Of a DNA stretch of 64,000 bases, positions 1 through 14,442 are shown in pieces. The notes beneath the pieces were generated by a model. That model ran no database searches and was not told the DNA's origin. It saw only the letters and a list, made by a program, of their open reading frames with translations. The DNA comes from Leptidea sinapis. Lineage: Eukaryota; Arthropoda; Insecta; Lepidoptera; Pieridae. Numbering within the stretch: the stretch's first letter is position 1; every line of letters starts with the position of its first letter. The translations under genes were made by a program, and so were the position numbers. Location: NCBI RefSeq assembly GCF_905404315.1, contig NC_066267.1, forward strand, positions 1,006,501 through 1,070,500, in the 5' to 3' direction.

Positions 1-2472
1 CGAAAACGACCACTATCTGTCATACACTGTCAATATCACACAAGAAATGGAATCTCACATGACTTCTGCGTGTCTATGGTTAATGGCACACAGTTGATAA
101 TGTTCAAATTACGACTATACCACAGAATATAGACTACCTATGCTTTACTGACAAAAGGCTTGCCAATAGTCGGCTATCCGCAGCCAGAAGCATACGTGTA
201 CAACTAAACTTGGGAACTCTTTATTTATTTGAATTTTGAGTGTCGTAATTTATGTCTACGCACCACACCAATCTAAAATGCCGGTTACGCAGTACGCTAT
301 TGTCATTCCTACGGAGTTCTATTGCATTATCAGCAACAGTGATAACTTTAAGTGAGACGACCCGTACACTTGTTTGCCCTCGTCTTAAATATTAAGAAAA
401 GAGCAAAATATAAACAAACAAAGCGTGGGAGAAAGAAGAACATCTCAACAAAGACTAAAATCTAAAAGCGAATCTATAGTTTCTGTAACCGATAGTGATT
501 GACAAATCGTACACAGTCAGCCACGCTAGACATTAGCTACTGAGTATTTTGAAAATCGTACCACTAGCAAACGCATACATTGACAAAATGTATAATTGGT
601 CACGCATTAGAATTATAATAACCTTAGAATATTATCACTACAGATGCAGCGTTGGTAACTTCATTACAAATAGAAAGGGCAAGCGATTTACAAGTTCGGC
701 TGAGATAGACCGGGACAAAACTATTGACCTTGCATCTCTATTGCGTAACCCATTTATTTATTTGGCCCAATGTCAAACTTTGGGGCAAATAAACAAAATA
801 TGTCATCGAGCTTGCGAATAGTATTTTTGTGATTTTATTGTTTTGAAACCTATTTGGTGTGCGACACGAATGTATTTCAACTTATAAAAATTAACGCCAT
901 AGTTGGGTGTTGTGTGTTTGCTTGGCAAAGCCGTAGTGAATGTAAAAATCCAGGAGTTAGCTTCCCCACGTAAGTATTGCTTTTCACCTTACGTTTTCAA
1001 TATTATTTGTAATAAAGTCGTATCTAATAAATTTTATATGACATATTATTTTCAAAAGTATAAATTTTTGATCCATAGTCACCTATTTTCAGTAAATTTG
1101 TCGTAATCTGAATAAACATAACATAAAATAGTGACAACCAAAATGTTGCCATAACGTAAGTTATAGAGTAATGAATTATTTTAAGTCTTAATTTATTATT
1201 ATTAGTATTAATAATAAAATCTAATTATTATAATATAAATTAATTTTGAGATACATAATGATTTTAATAAGAAAAGATACATTGTGTTTTCATGCGATTG
1301 CCAAGTTAGTCTATTTATTTTTAATATGGATTTAGTCACAATAAGATGTTGTTAGTTTAGGACCCTTAGAACAGAAGGGCAGCAGGGACTGAATAAATTG
1401 ACCGACTTGACATTGAACTCAATTTTTTGCCGTAGAAGAACTGAGTTGCGAGACTTAGTTTGTATTACAAGTTATGTTTTTAGTGGCATTATTGATTAAC
1501 GTTTTATAAGTTTCTGTTCCAGCACTCCATTTTTTGTTTGCAAATACTAATAACTACATCAGAAGGCACATGTCAGTTTTCGTAATTTTTGGCCTCCAAA
1601 CGACATCTAGAATTACTAAGTTTTTTAAGTCTAAGTTCTTTTTTATGATATTTTGTCACTGAAGTACAATAAACAACTCGACTCACGATCATCCTAGAAA
1701 ATTGTTTGAAGCAAAACTCTGCCTTCGCATCTGTTGTTAAGTGAAAAACTGTCAAAATAACAGCATAGCCAAACTTAGAAAGGATGGAGTGTCATATATC
1801 AGGTAAATGCCCTGTTAAATTAACAAAATTATGTAAATAACTTGACTATTTTAATCATTTTAGTATCGATGGCACCATAACAATGAGCTTCTATAAGTGT
1901 TTTGTGATTTCGGACATTACTGTTGACTTCAAACATTACTGCTACCAAGTAAGGTGTTAATTTGAATGAATGTTTTAATGTTATCTGTATAAGTTAATGT
2001 ACGCGTATACCCATCAAAACTCGCAACTCGATTCTTCTACCTTAAAAAGTTATGAGATCCATGTAAAACCAAGTCTGTCTGTTTTTTTAATATTTCATTA
2101 TAATAAAAGCAAAACCCAAAAAAAAACCTTCATAAATCAAAATGATAACAACTGATGGCTACGATGTGCAGAATGGAGCTAAAAAGAATAAAATATGTGA
2201 AAGTGCAGTTACTGTAATTTTAGAGTAACAGTACATACAATGTTTCTACTTATACTAAACTATATTTTATACTTTTTATTTAGCCTATAAATCGCAAATC
2301 TAATCAAACCTTAGTATCAAAGCTAGGATAATAAAAAAATACACATGTCATATGGACCATTATTTCATAATTTATATTTTGACTTTGACGTTTGACACAT
2401 AGGTATTATTTGTTCGCTGATTTACGTTTGGGTGAATGTTGTGTGCTGTGAACTGAAAAATAAGATTTTATA
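1..2472. other. Region upstream of rush, no gene recognised
   Basis: AT-rich DNA with only short ORFs of no recognisable family. The rush promoter and 5' untranslated sequence must lie in or near the right part, but I see no decisive core promoter element. Confidence 0.5.
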
Positions 2473-5400
2473 ATGGTGGACCGTTTAGGTAGGATGAATA
2501 TAATCCTACTTTTTGCCATTTATTATTCATGCTTACAACTTTTGCATCTATATAGTTCAATCAGCAATGTAATGACGAAGTTTGTCATTGTTTGTTCTTT
2601 CCACTATTCTTTGACGTCAACTTTGATAGAGTGCTATAATCATAGGATAAATTGTATTCTTTTCAGTTAATAGTGAAGCAAATGCTAGAAGAATTGCAAT
2701 GGTCGAGAGCTGCTTCGGCAGTTCTGGGCAGGTAAAGAAATATTGTGCTATGTATCTAAAGAATTGCTATGTATCTAAAGAATTGCTTACTTTCGCATTT
2801 TATATTATCAAAGTTTTATCAATCGACAAACTTGCGAAGATAAAACATAAAAGGCGCTATGGGTGGGCTTGTACTTGGATATCAATCTTATCGATAAAAT
2901 TCTGTTAATGAATACTTATATTATTCTCTATTAAATATATCTGTTTCGACGCTACATAAATAGTAAATAATAATCTATATTATGTACTGTTATTTGTATG
3001 ACTTACATGGGCTATTTACTATCAAATGAGCTTTATGTGTTAACCATATTTTGCATTTTGCTCTCGATTCTAGAATTCTAACAATATGTATATTTTTAAT
3101 GTTAATGCAGTCCTTGGCTGAACAAGGAAGAGTCCTTGTGGGAGAAGGTGTCCTGACAAAAATGTGTCGCAAGAAACCAAAAGCTCGGCAATTCTTCTTA
3201 TTCAATGATATTCTGGTGTATGGCAACATTGTAATAAACAAAAAGAAATACAACAAACAACATGTTATTCCGTTAGAAGAAGTGAAATTAGAGTCACTCA
3301 GAGATGAGGGTCGTAAGTATAACACAAGTAGTACAGATTTATAAATTAAAAAAGATGTATAAAGAAAAATTAGTCATGTTTATATAAATATATATATAAT
3401 AATAATTACTCACCTTCACAACCAGCAAGTTCAGATTGTACGTTCTGATCAAAATTACCCCATACCAAAAGCCCTTTTGAAGAAATACATATACAGGCCT
3501 AAATTTAATGTGAGAAATTGCACTGACAGTCTTGAACCAGTTATTTGTGGTTTGGTTCTCGAGATGATTATCAAATTCAAAGTGTGTCTTCCAGGTGGGT
3601 GTCCGTAAATATAGATAGTGATGTTTCATATATTATGTATGTCAGCTAAACATAGTGGCTATATTGATAGCTACTTTTTCACTATTTTCATATAGTATAT
3701 TATATATATTCATATAGTATAGACATAGTATATTACATATAATATATAAAGGTATAGTATACTTTATCTACATATTAATTTTTTCCTGGTACAATACATT
3801 ACAATACTTGGCGGTCCGCCTGTTGCCAAGCCTTGGTGTAAAGTGTCAATAATGGATTTTTGGTAATATTGAGTAAAAAACATAGAAGTGAATATTTACA
3901 AAAATATCACTGATAATACTTACTATATTACAAAGTGATTCATCACTGAATGAATCATGGGAATAAATTGTATGTGTTGCATTGCATTATGTTATCACTT
4001 TTCCTATTCATGTATACTTTGGTTGTTGAACTTGTGAGTCAACATCACTCAGATTGTGAATATGATTACATCCCTACATTATTCCCCTGACATTTGATTA
4101 ATGACCTGGCCAACATATATATGACCTTGAATAAATCATTTGGTATTTTTGATGAAATCAAATATTTACAGTGACAACAAAATGTTTCATTATTGTTTAT
4201 TTAACAACCCTTTTTTAGAATTTTGGTAAGTTTTCTTACAAGAAATTTTAGTTGAGCAACAACTATTGTTGCTAAAAAATGGAAAGTAAATTTCTTAAAA
4301 AATCTTCTGAATATTATGCTCAGTTCAGGTAATTTTTTTATAGAAGAGGAGGTCAAACAAGAATACCTGATGTTAAGTGATCACTGCCACCCACATTATC
4401 TTGCAACACTAGAGAAATCACAGGAGTTTTGTCGGCCTTTTGGAAGAGTGTACACTCTTTCTTTATGGTACCTATGTTATATCATTCTGGAAACACCACA
4501 CAAATAAGCATTCCACAGCTTGGTTGTTTGTGGAAGAAAGTTGATCGACAAGCACACAATGAAGGAAATGCCACACATCCAGATGGTTGAGATGATATTA
4601 ATTGTGTAATCAAGCCATCCACAGCACTGAACCCTTGACAAATTGAGCAGCTCTATATTTCATGTGGTAAAATATTTGAGCTGACCTGAGATGACATTAA
4701 TACTCCATCATATCTGGCGATTCTAATAAGTTTTGCCTTTCGGATGATCCCTGAACTAACAGTTATTCGACATTTTGTGACCCAGTATTCAGATACTTTC
4801 ATGATGATTCAATTATAATTGACTTAACATAGGTAGTGAAATGGTGGACATTGAAAAATTGGGTGTGAATAAATATATGATATAAAGTGAGCTGAAGTGA
4901 TAAAAGTTGATCAGTTCCAACATTTTTTCAATTGATTTTTTTCAATTCAATTATATTGAAAGTATGTTTATGTGGTTCAACTTGCAAGTGATTGAGCACT
5001 TTTATTAACTAAAATTGCTCCATTTGAACACAGTAGCTTTCTCCTTAACATGATGGTTCAAGGCAGCATGAGTGGCTTACCTTCAAGTAACACACATAAT
5101 TTGGCCTATTATTGATGTTATCAAACATATTAATATTTCTATTACTTTTGTAAAAAAATTGTTTTTTCTACTCTGAAAGATGATTTTTTTTTAATTTTGT
5201 TATTTTTTTTTTCTAGAATACCGCAACGGATGGTTAATACGCACAGCATCAAAATCATTTGCTGTATATGCAGCAACTGCAACAGAGAAAGAAGAATGGA
5301 TGGCTCACATTGAGAAGTGTATTGAGGATTTATTAAGGAAAAGTACGACCAGATAATCATTTTAGCTTTCTATTTTATTCCTTCTATTTGTTCTTGGCAT

Positions 5401-8400
5401 TTCCAATTCATGCTATATTTGCGTTTGTCTCTAATACATAACTTAGGTATAAATTTTGTGAAGTACGAGTGAATTAGCAATAAAGATCAAGTGTACTGAT
5501 ATTATCTAAGTAGTATTTACACAATATGAAAGGTTGTCTATTAGAAAATTTGGTAGTATCAGTATGGCCTGTCCTCCAAAGCTTTAGGCAAAGGGTACCC
5601 TCCATTTGCTGTTGCTGGAGACCAGGTCCTTGTATGCCTTCCTGGCTTCTTCTACTTCAATTGTATGATGACAGGTGGTAAGCAGCCACCATCGGAGCAT
5701 GCTGCAGTGTGGGTTCCAGACAATGAGGCAACAATATGCATGCACTGCAAAAAGACACAGTTCACTGTGCTCAACAGAAGGGTACATATTTTTATTTTTT
5801 TATTTATAGTACATTATATACAGTGCAAAGTATATAATGTACTATAATACCATAGCTACCGATATAGTCCAAATACCGGAAGACGCAGTGTTGGTAGGCC
5901 CCCCACAATATGGACCGACGATCTAGTCAAGATCGCCGAAATATTCTAAATCTTTGGGGTAGTCCTTTGTTCAGCAGTGGATGTCTTCCGGCTGATGATG
6001 TGTGATGTGATATACAATGCAACCATATAACAAAGTTGATACAGACTTAGAATATATCTTAGTCTAAGTCAGGGATTCCGGGGGTCAACAAAATCTTAAA
6101 ATTGACAGGGGTTGATAACTTAGAATAACTTGTGTTAATTGATAGGGATCAATGAACACAAGTTATTCTTTGAATCTATCGACTAACCAACTTGTTATAA
6201 CTTATATTTTATAAGGAAGTATCTATATAATCATACTTTTAAAAAACTTAATAAGTTCGTACTAAATGAAATACTCGGCATGTAATGAAAAAAGGAAAAA
6301 AGCAATTATGTGGTTTTATGAAACCATGATGAAACTTTTTTTTCATAAAATAAAAAATAAATATCAGCATAATAATAAAAGGACAAAACAAATTTATATA
6401 TTTCTTATGCTTTTGCTATACTTAGATAAAATAAAAATATACTTAATGTAGAAAAAAGCCTTTGCCACGTGTGAGGTTCGAACCCACGCTCCCTCTCGGG
6501 AACAAGAGCTTAAATTTGGCGTTTAAAACTACAAACAATACTCGACGACGTGCTATTTGGTGATTATATATAAAGAAAAAATACATAATTTATATTAATT
6601 GACCACTTAGTTAACCTGAAGTTAAATAATTAATTTAATAACGCAAAGCATGGACGCAAGTATAACACGATATTCGCGGGGCTCACAAGTAGGAAGGGGG
6701 GACACACGGACCTGCCGTTGCTTGCAATTAACTAACGAAAAGGTGCGGCGATGTATCCACACTTTATTTATTTAAAATGTTCCAATTTGTTAATAATTAA
6801 GTTTATTACGTAATCAGAACGAGAATCGAAACCGAATAATGCTCCTTAAAAATTGTTTTTGTCTCAGCGGTCATACTGTAATAACTTCCGATATATGCAT
6901 TATGTTAATAAACCATCCCTGAGCTAACGACACGAGGTGTGTTAATATTATTATTTGCAGAGGGTCCAGAATTGTACTATTGTGTTCGCAACTCATACTT
7001 TTAGCTCGTCGTCAAGCCCTGCCGCGTTTACGAACCGCAGTATCTTCTTGACGCGAATATTGCAAACAGCATCTAGGAGTAGGGTATAGTCACGAGGTGT
7101 GTTACGCTAGGGAGTAGGAAGGTGTAGTTCGTTGCGTATCAATACTGCTATTAAAAGCTGTATGCGCTTATTTTTTTTTGAAGCGATAACTTCTGATGGG
7201 AGGGTAAACTGCTTCGTAACGTAACGCGTTACGGCGCCAGTCGGTCTGGCTTCCCTTTCTCTCACGCATGCGGCAGCGGTAGGGAGGCTCCTCTCTCAGT
7301 CAGCAATTGTTTACTTACATAGGATTTAATAAATACTGATACTTAAAAAATAATCGAAATAGGTAATATTACAATAATCTCTGATAGCGTGTTTCAGTGA
7401 ATCCACAATAAAGTATATCACCATCTATACTCATAGTAAGTAATGTTATCACTGCTGTCGTATGGTCTTCATCACACACCTTTTTTTATCAATATTTCTC
7501 TCATCTTGTCATTCTAAGAAATATATATATTTTTTATTATTTCAGCATCATTGTCGTAAATGTGGTTCAGTAGTTTGCGGGCCGTGTTCGTCAAAGAAGT
7601 TTCTGTTGCGCGGACAGAGCGAGAAACCGCTGCGTGTGTGTTTACAGTGTTACGATGAACTGAACCGCGCCCAGTCCCGTTCCATACCACCCAACCAGCA
7701 GCGACCACCAGCTGGTGAGTAGATTGTGTGTAGAGTTGAAGTTCAGTATGAGTATCAATATATTCTTGATAATGTTCTAAATGATCGTAAGCACATTTGC
7801 TACACAGTTTGTACTGTGACAATGTAATGTTAACACGAGGAACAAACATACACTTGTTATGCCTCGGTTAAGTCGAGTTAGTAAGTCTTTTATTGGGCGA
7901 TGCTTTTACAATATGTTCCCAGAAAATGTACAGAACAAATGTGTTACGAAATTTACAAGATTTGTTAAAAATCGTTTGTGTGGGTTACTATAACATAAAC
8001 GATTTTCTTAATGATAACACAGACTGGGTATGAAGCGAACACCCTCACCACCCTCAGGCTCTTTAATTATAAATGTTTATTGTACGATATCACATTGTTA
8101 TCTATATTTTTATATAAAAAGCCCGTTGAGTTTCTTGCGCCTGTTCTTCTCAGGTCTGAGGCAGTCTATTTTGTATGGGTTCAATAAGTGATTTTGAATC
8201 CTATTTTGAATAAAAATATTTGAATTTGAAGGAGAATTCTAATAAGTAAAAAGGTTATTTTACTGTCAAAATCGTATGAAATCTAAAAAAAATGCAGATC
8301 TTTATTAATATCAGTAACTGAAAAACCTTTGTAATATCATATGACTCACATGCTCGTCCTCCTTGTTTGCATAGAAAGAAATCGTTGGTCTGAAATAAAT

Positions 8401-10964
8401 TCAATCAAAAAAAGTTTGATAACAAAAGTTTGTGCAACACTGGTAGAAACTCTTTTGTCTATGAATACTTTATGACTGCGATTGCAATGATAGAATCTAT
8501 GTGATACCATTTCAATTTATATATGTCTGAATGGATACTAACTTACATACTCCTGCGGCGCAGTGACCCAAAGTCGGACGTGGCCTCTCACACGTGAGTC
8601 TTCCACTTATTTCGGTCCTGTGCGATTTCACGCCAATTTATGAGTTTCATCTCGCACAGGTTAGCGTTCACCCAGTCTTTCCATCTGTACTTAGAGCGAC
8701 CTACAAGTCGTCGGCCTTCTACAAGTCCCGAGAACGCTTTTCTTACTCCGCGATCCTCTCCCATGCGTTCTACGTAGCCGAGCCAGCGAAGACGTTGGGC
8801 CTTAACTTCTCCAATTATATTGGGCTCAGTCACGAAGTCATATCTTGGCTTTTTTGCGGACTCTCCATTCCCCATTTTCAGACAGGATGGGGCCTTGGAT
8901 ATTACGTAGGATCTTTCGCTCTGCTATAAGTAGTTTAGTCTTCTCCTTTTCCCAAATGTTTTGTGTTTTCTTTAGTGTTAATTCCGCCAATATTTGCCTT
9001 TAAACAATTCGACACGTGTTTCGTTTGGATAACTATGGATTTACGCTACTTTGCGCCTAACGCCTACTTCAATAAATTTTCTCCTTTTGCGTGAGTGTCC
9101 TGGCTTCACAACCATACAATGGATTTACAATAAAGAAAATTTATAATTTCCAGCAAAAGCAACGGACACGGTCGCCGGCGCGTCGGGCGGTGAGTCGTCA
9201 CAAGACGACGACAGCGACGACGAAGACGAACGTAACACCGCTGAAGAGAAACACGATGAGGTAAATATTGGCTCACGTAGCGCCACCGCTGTGATCATCG
9301 TATATAATTTACATTCCTTCCCTTTTGCAGTGTAGTAATGCATAAATAGGTACGTAGCATAGACTTACTTTACAACTTAATGTTACCTCAAATTCGCTAG
9401 ATTTCGATAGGCTCTCACCGGCGCGGGCGTAAAGGAACCTTGACATACCAGCTGTTTTGTTAAGCGAGTTGTTTACAAAAACATGTTTTCTTGGTCCTGC
9501 TACACTGTTCCACATCAATCTAGAATGATATATAAATGTTTAAGTAAATTTCTCATAGATTCATTGATTGAGTAACTAACCGATCAAGTGTCAGTATAAA
9601 TTTAAAATTTTAGAAGACTAAAAAAACAAATATTAATATATATACTTACACCTCGCCTTGCTATAAATATGGATTAACGGAAAATATATTTTTTACAGCA
9701 TAAAACATTTTTACCGTAGTGTCCTTCAATTACTACATAAATATTAAAACACCCACTTTCTCCATTCGAAAATACTTCGCTGCCAAATCTTAAGGATTGT
9801 TATAGCGATACAAAATTTTCATCACCCGGGGCCTAGTATTGCGGAAAAAAACATTCTTTTGTTTTATATTTAATATGGAACGGTCACAGACAAACAGTTA
9901 TGTTCAGATTTATGGTAAATTATTACCAAGATTCATTATTCTGCAAACATAAATTGTTAAATCTATCTAAAATAGAACACTGTCTGTCTTTGAGAATCTA
10001 TAGAGTGATTTTGTATCAAAATAATTGGCCCTAATATTTCATGATGGACACCTCATATGAACAATTTCAGAGTTTTATGTGCCACATTTCTTTCTAGGGC
10101 TTTACAAGCTATAATGGTGTCAAAAACGGCTTCAGAAATAAGGTTACATCTGTGTAGTATTCGGTGAACATGTGTAAGTCTTGAAACATCTTGGATCATG
10201 CTTCGCTGAGTTTGGTATTTGGTTTTATCAATGAATGTACATACATATGTCTCACATTCTCATATTATATAAGTTGTGAGCGTATTTCTACCACATTGTC
10301 CTAGAATTTTGTCCGTCGTTATAAAACATCACCTGTTTTATTTTCCAACAAAAAAGTGTGCTTATTTGAATTTTATTTTGTCTTTCATATTAGCATCAAT
10401 TTTCACATTGTATCATATTTGGTTATTTTGTGCATATTTTTTTTATAATTTTTTATACATTAATTTATGTGAATGGTTTATTGTGTTTAAGGTTTGCATG
10501 AGCTAATAACATATTATGTCCTTAACTGCACTTTGTGTATACGATTTTTGTATATTATGTTATTGTTTCGGTTTAGAGGACGCCGTAAGCCAATGTAATT
10601 ACTGGTTAATAACACTTATAATTAATCCTATGTCTCAAATAACTCCCTGGCACTCAGAATTTTTCGTTCATGTGAATATGTTGCTCGTGACGAGACGGCA
10701 CATCAGAAACATCTCATTAAAAAAAATCGTATCTGCTTTAATGGTAGGATTTCTAATTGTGTGAATTTTTATTTATTCATAGTTATTATGAATTTTGTAT
10801 ATTGATTTATATGTATGGAAATTAAAAACAAATTATTGGTCGAAATTTCGGGGGTTCAATTGCTTACTTACTCATAGTGGAATTTTTAATTTCAGCCAAA
10901 ATTCTACGGTGACGGCGAAAAGACTGAAGAAATAAATAACCATTCTTCTAAAGACTCCAAGTGA
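2473..10964 (+). CDS. rush: PH and FYVE domain protein, Phafin/PLEKHF family (rush hour homologue), complete, 8 coding exons
   Basis: Coding exons are 2473-2488, 2667-2731, 3111-3312, 5217-5342, 5675-5781, 7546-7714, 9154-9260 and 10896-10964, all bounded by GT and AG, with matching phases; they sum to 780 nt, 259 residues plus stop. The start is fixed by MVDRLVNSEAN, the family's conserved N-terminus, built from a 16-nt first coding exon plus exon 2. Residues about 28-110 are a PH domain (RVLVGEGVLTK, RQFFLFNDILVYG, KSFAVYAATATEKEEW). Residues about 119-181 are a FYVE zinc finger with WVPD at 122-125, RRHHCRKCG at 144-152, and eight ligands C131, C134, C148, C151, C156, C159, C177, C180. The tail (202-259) is acidic, as in PLEKHF2. 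Known role of the family: binds PI3P on early endosomes and affects endosomal trafficking. Length fits the vertebrate homologue (about 250 residues). Assignment to the family is near certain; the fly name is by orthology. Confidence 0.95.
4325..4480 (-). mobile_element. LINE 3'-end fragment (same family as 47040-49758)
   Basis: The + strand reads as the reverse complement of the 3' end of the decayed LINE at 49600-49750: shared blocks include the GATGTTAAGTGATCAC and TTGCAACACTAGAG motifs. It lies in the rush intron between exons 3 and 4. Diverged and noncoding. Confidence 0.7.
5865..6000 (+). mobile_element. LINE C-terminal tail fragment
   Basis: A frame reads SVGRPPTIWTDDLVKIAE, matching the GRPPxRWxDDL tail that follows the reverse transcriptase of RTE-like LINEs. 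Followed by a CTGATGATG-type tail. In the intron between rush exons 5 and 6. Confidence 0.6.
6455..6520 (-). repeat. tRNA-derived SINE fragment
   Basis: Reverse strand contains GGGTTCGAACCTCAC, a polymerase III B box like that of tRNA-derived SINEs. The A-box half is not clear. In a rush intron. Confidence 0.45.
8575..8890 (-). mobile_element. RTE-like LINE C-terminal fragment
   Basis: An open - strand frame reads AQRLRWLGYVERMGEDRG, then GRRLVGRSKYRWKDWV and WREIAQDRNKW. RLRWLGHVxRM with GRxxxRWxD and WRxxAxDRxxW is the typical C-terminal tail of RTE-type LINE polyproteins. 5'-truncated, in the rush intron between exons 6 and 7. Confidence 0.8.
8960..9095 (-). repeat. Interspersed repeat, copy 1 (family also at 51006-51240 and 53440-53555)
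   Basis: Contains TTAATTCCGCCAATATTT and ATTCGACACGTGTTTC, found in opposite orientation at 51128-51237 and 53442-53552, together with the ATGGATTT..CGCAAAGTAACGCC block. Identity of the parent element unknown. It ends about 60 bp before rush exon 7. Confidence 0.65.
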
Positions 10965-11656
10965 AGTCCGTAACATAAACAGGTATAGAAGTAGATAGTT
11001 TGTATATAACAGTGATTCGCTGAGGGCATTTTATTGCAAGCGGTATGTGTAAGACAATTCATTTTGGAAATGATATTACAGAATATTCTAACTAATTTTA
11101 ATGATTAAATAATATTGTTGAGAACAAATCAAATAATTTCTTCAAACGTCATTTATAAATTTCAAACATTATATTATGTACCACTTCGGAACTAGATTGA
11201 AATATTAAATAACGACAAAACGTTGTGTGTCAACTGTCACTGTCAGAATTTATATTTAAAAATAACATGGCGGCCGCACGCATCAGCCATTTTATATATA
11301 TAGTTCATTTATTATATTGTTATGATTATGGTATGATTAGCTCATGTGTCTTTGATAGACAACAATGACGTTCTACGTTTCTATACACATTAAGGACGTG
11401 TCATTCGCAGTGTGATAGCGGAACGAAAAAGGTATGTTTAAAGATAATGTAATCACACTTCTCTCGTTCGTCATGTGTCAACTGTCACGTTACTGCTTAT
11501 TGACCAAGAATTTTTAAACAACTAGAGCAAATGCGGCTCTGTATAGACATAACAGTCGAAGATTATTATGGTGTAATTTTTATATGACTTAATTTATCTA
11601 TATGTATAGCATGTCATTGGTAGACAAGCATATAAAAGACAGAATTAAGTTTTATT

Positions 11657-11666
11657 AATAAATAAA
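11657..11666 (+). terminator. Candidate rush polyadenylation signals
   Basis: Two overlapping AATAAA hexamers about 690 nt after the rush stop codon, the first clear ones I noticed in this direction. AT-rich context makes chance matches likely. Confidence 0.3.
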
Positions 11667-14232
11667 AATTAAATATTCCGTAATATCATTTCTTACTCTT
11701 CACCACAATGGCCTTCTAGTTAATATTCGTCAAATAAAAAAGATATTTTGTAATATTTTTTCATAACTTTTCTAGACACTAATCAATCTTTATAACTTAT
11801 ATCTGTAGTTAAAGCGAATTTTATCTAAGACAATGGTAATATGAAGCAATTGTTGCGATTCGTAAGGTATATCAGTACAGTATAAAAAATAATATTTAAT
11901 ATTTTATCATAGTCTATATTTTTATACTAATTGTTAAATTTTTCGGGTTTGACATACAATAGGTCACCATTTATGTGTAACAAATTTTTAGTTTTTAATA
12001 TTTAAATTTTTTATTCTATGTTTTAAATTCTATGTTTTTTTTTAATATTCAATGAAAATTCGCGTTTTCTTCACTCACGTGCTTTGAGCATAAATAAAAA
12101 ATAGATATTAAATAAAACATAGGAAATTTATTAAAAAAATATATTTATCTTCTATTATTTATATACCAGATTCGGCATTTAAGGTCAATTTTCAAAGTTA
12201 ATATTTTAGTCAATATTAGTGTAACTATGTTGTCTAAAAAGGCCTATAAGTTCAAAAGAGAGCGCAATATTGGTAATACCGCTCTTACTTCAATATACAC
12301 GTAGAATAGTCTCCGAATATATAATTGTACCGATACACTAATATTCTTTGCCTTGCTTAAGTAATGCTGATCTATTGTATGTACATCGTAAATACCTTCT
12401 AACAGTTCCCTTACACAAGAATAGCTGACGTAGAAGTTTAAGTAAAGAGATTAAAATAAATATCGACATCGACATTGATTTATCGATAACATGTACCATA
12501 TACATATTACTAGACAATGCAATTAAAGTTATATTATCTTGATTATCAAATCAAATTTGCTTTGTTCAGGTAGGTCAAACAAATGACACATGTGAATTTC
12601 AAAAGTTAAACATTTTACCATTTACCCTTAATGGTTATCACGACTACATTATTACAATTAAATAGTCATGTGGATAGTTACACTGTTATTATTGGTAAAA
12701 TTAGAATTGTCTTTACGAATTATAAAACACCGTTCAATTTACTACAGAGTAGTGAGAGGTGCATTTACATAGAATAGTTACAGGCAGGAAGCCGCAAATT
12801 TTAAATTTCCCAGATTATGAATCAACCGAGTCAGAAAGCACTTGTAACGAATATTTTAATTTGTGATTATCGATATCGATAGAAAAAAATCTAAAATCGC
12901 GTCACATAATATCCTTTCCCAAAAAAAAAATTGTACGTACAAAGTATTGCGTGCGTACAAAGTACACATGTCAGAAGTGAAACCTGAATTGTGCATGAAC
13001 CTCTAAACTGCATATGGATTCCTGGTACATGTTGCTAGGATGACACAAGATTTCAACCGCTATAAAAGACATTACTATCACTGCTACCATAACTATGGTC
13101 TCCTGGTGTCTATGTAGTAATACGTCGTGCGCATAACGTCAGCATATATTAAGGTATACTCGCGTCATACGTATGACAATCTCTTCTTCAACTATGATCG
13201 CCTGGTACCAAAACACCGCATAATGCTTCCTATCTTATTTTCCCCCCACGTTAAATCGTATGAATTTATGTGTTTGTCTCTTTTACTGTCGAGCTTTTTC
13301 GTTTCATCGATTTTCAAATCACATTGCTAATGAAGTTTTCAGTTCAAAAATACAAAATATTTAATTTAGTCAAACGAATAATTATTGCATTGTTGTAAGT
13401 ACAAGCTATTTGGGATTATTTTCTCTATTGACTAGGATTATACCAGCAAAGTGTTATATAAGGGTACACGTAAAAATAATTTGCTACAACATTTTCATCT
13501 TAACTTTATCTTAAAAAGTATTTCTGCTTAATTGCTTCAAAATATGTCTTTGAAGTTATACTTACTTTGGCGCGTTAGCAAAAAAATGTCAGAGTCGCAC
13601 GCACACCGACACCCAAGTTCGACACCCTGACGTTCGCTGGTTAACTAGACCATTTGTATCATACTTCAGCTACCATAAGCCTCTTGTAAATCATATGTCT
13701 TCTGAACCACAACCAATGGACAATAATAAATTACAATAATATGTACATTAAGTTGTAAAATAAAAGAAAAATTAATTTCTTTCTAATTGTATGAAAATTA
13801 TTTAATGATATTTAAATAAACGTTATTTAACTACATTATGCGGTATAATAAGATTTTCATTGGTTGTATTTAATACCTTTTTCTAAAACAAATAATTTTT
13901 GTTTTGTTACGCCAAAGAGGTATAACTTCTTGGGTGCTATTAGTTACACACACACTTTTTTTTAATTTTATTAATTGAAATTAAAATTGTTTTTTTGCTT
14001 AGAAAACACAGATCATACAAAATTGTTGTTTGTTATCTAATTATGTTTCGTATTTAGTATATGTCGTAGTATGGTATAATGTCTAAGCTGTTATAAAACT
14101 TGTCGATAAATTTATGTGATGGCGAATTCCTTACAATACTTTCAAGTGACTAAGGGCCCACATTCAAGAAGCTGTCATAGTAGGTACAAAATTTATGTTT
14201 ACGCTAATGTTACTGTTTGTTGTGCTACAAAC

Positions 14233-14442
14233 TTAGATCATTTATACGTCTAGATAGACTGTGACAGCTGTGAAAACGTCGAAAAAAATTGATTTTAGAA
14301 CTAACCTCTATTTTGAGCAATTCACGTACAAATCACGAGTGAGACAAGACGTACCTTGTCACGCACACAAAAGTATAATTCCTGGTCTGATTTTATCAGT
14401 TGTCTAACAGCAAGAGACTATCTGTACATATAAATTATCTAT
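14233..14442 (+). mobile_element. MITE-like inverted-repeat element, copy a
   Basis: Begins TTAGATCATTTATACGTC and ends with the inverse of that terminus (revcomp of the end starts TAGATAATTTATATGTAC). Internal landmark GACAGCTGTGAAAACGTCG near the left end. Copies at 54497-54726 and, interrupted, at 60908-63603. No coding capacity. Confidence 0.7.

Noticed and set aside
549..1106. Two short + strand ORFs upstream of rush
   Set aside because: AT-rich, no recognisable family, no splice or codon pattern supporting coding.
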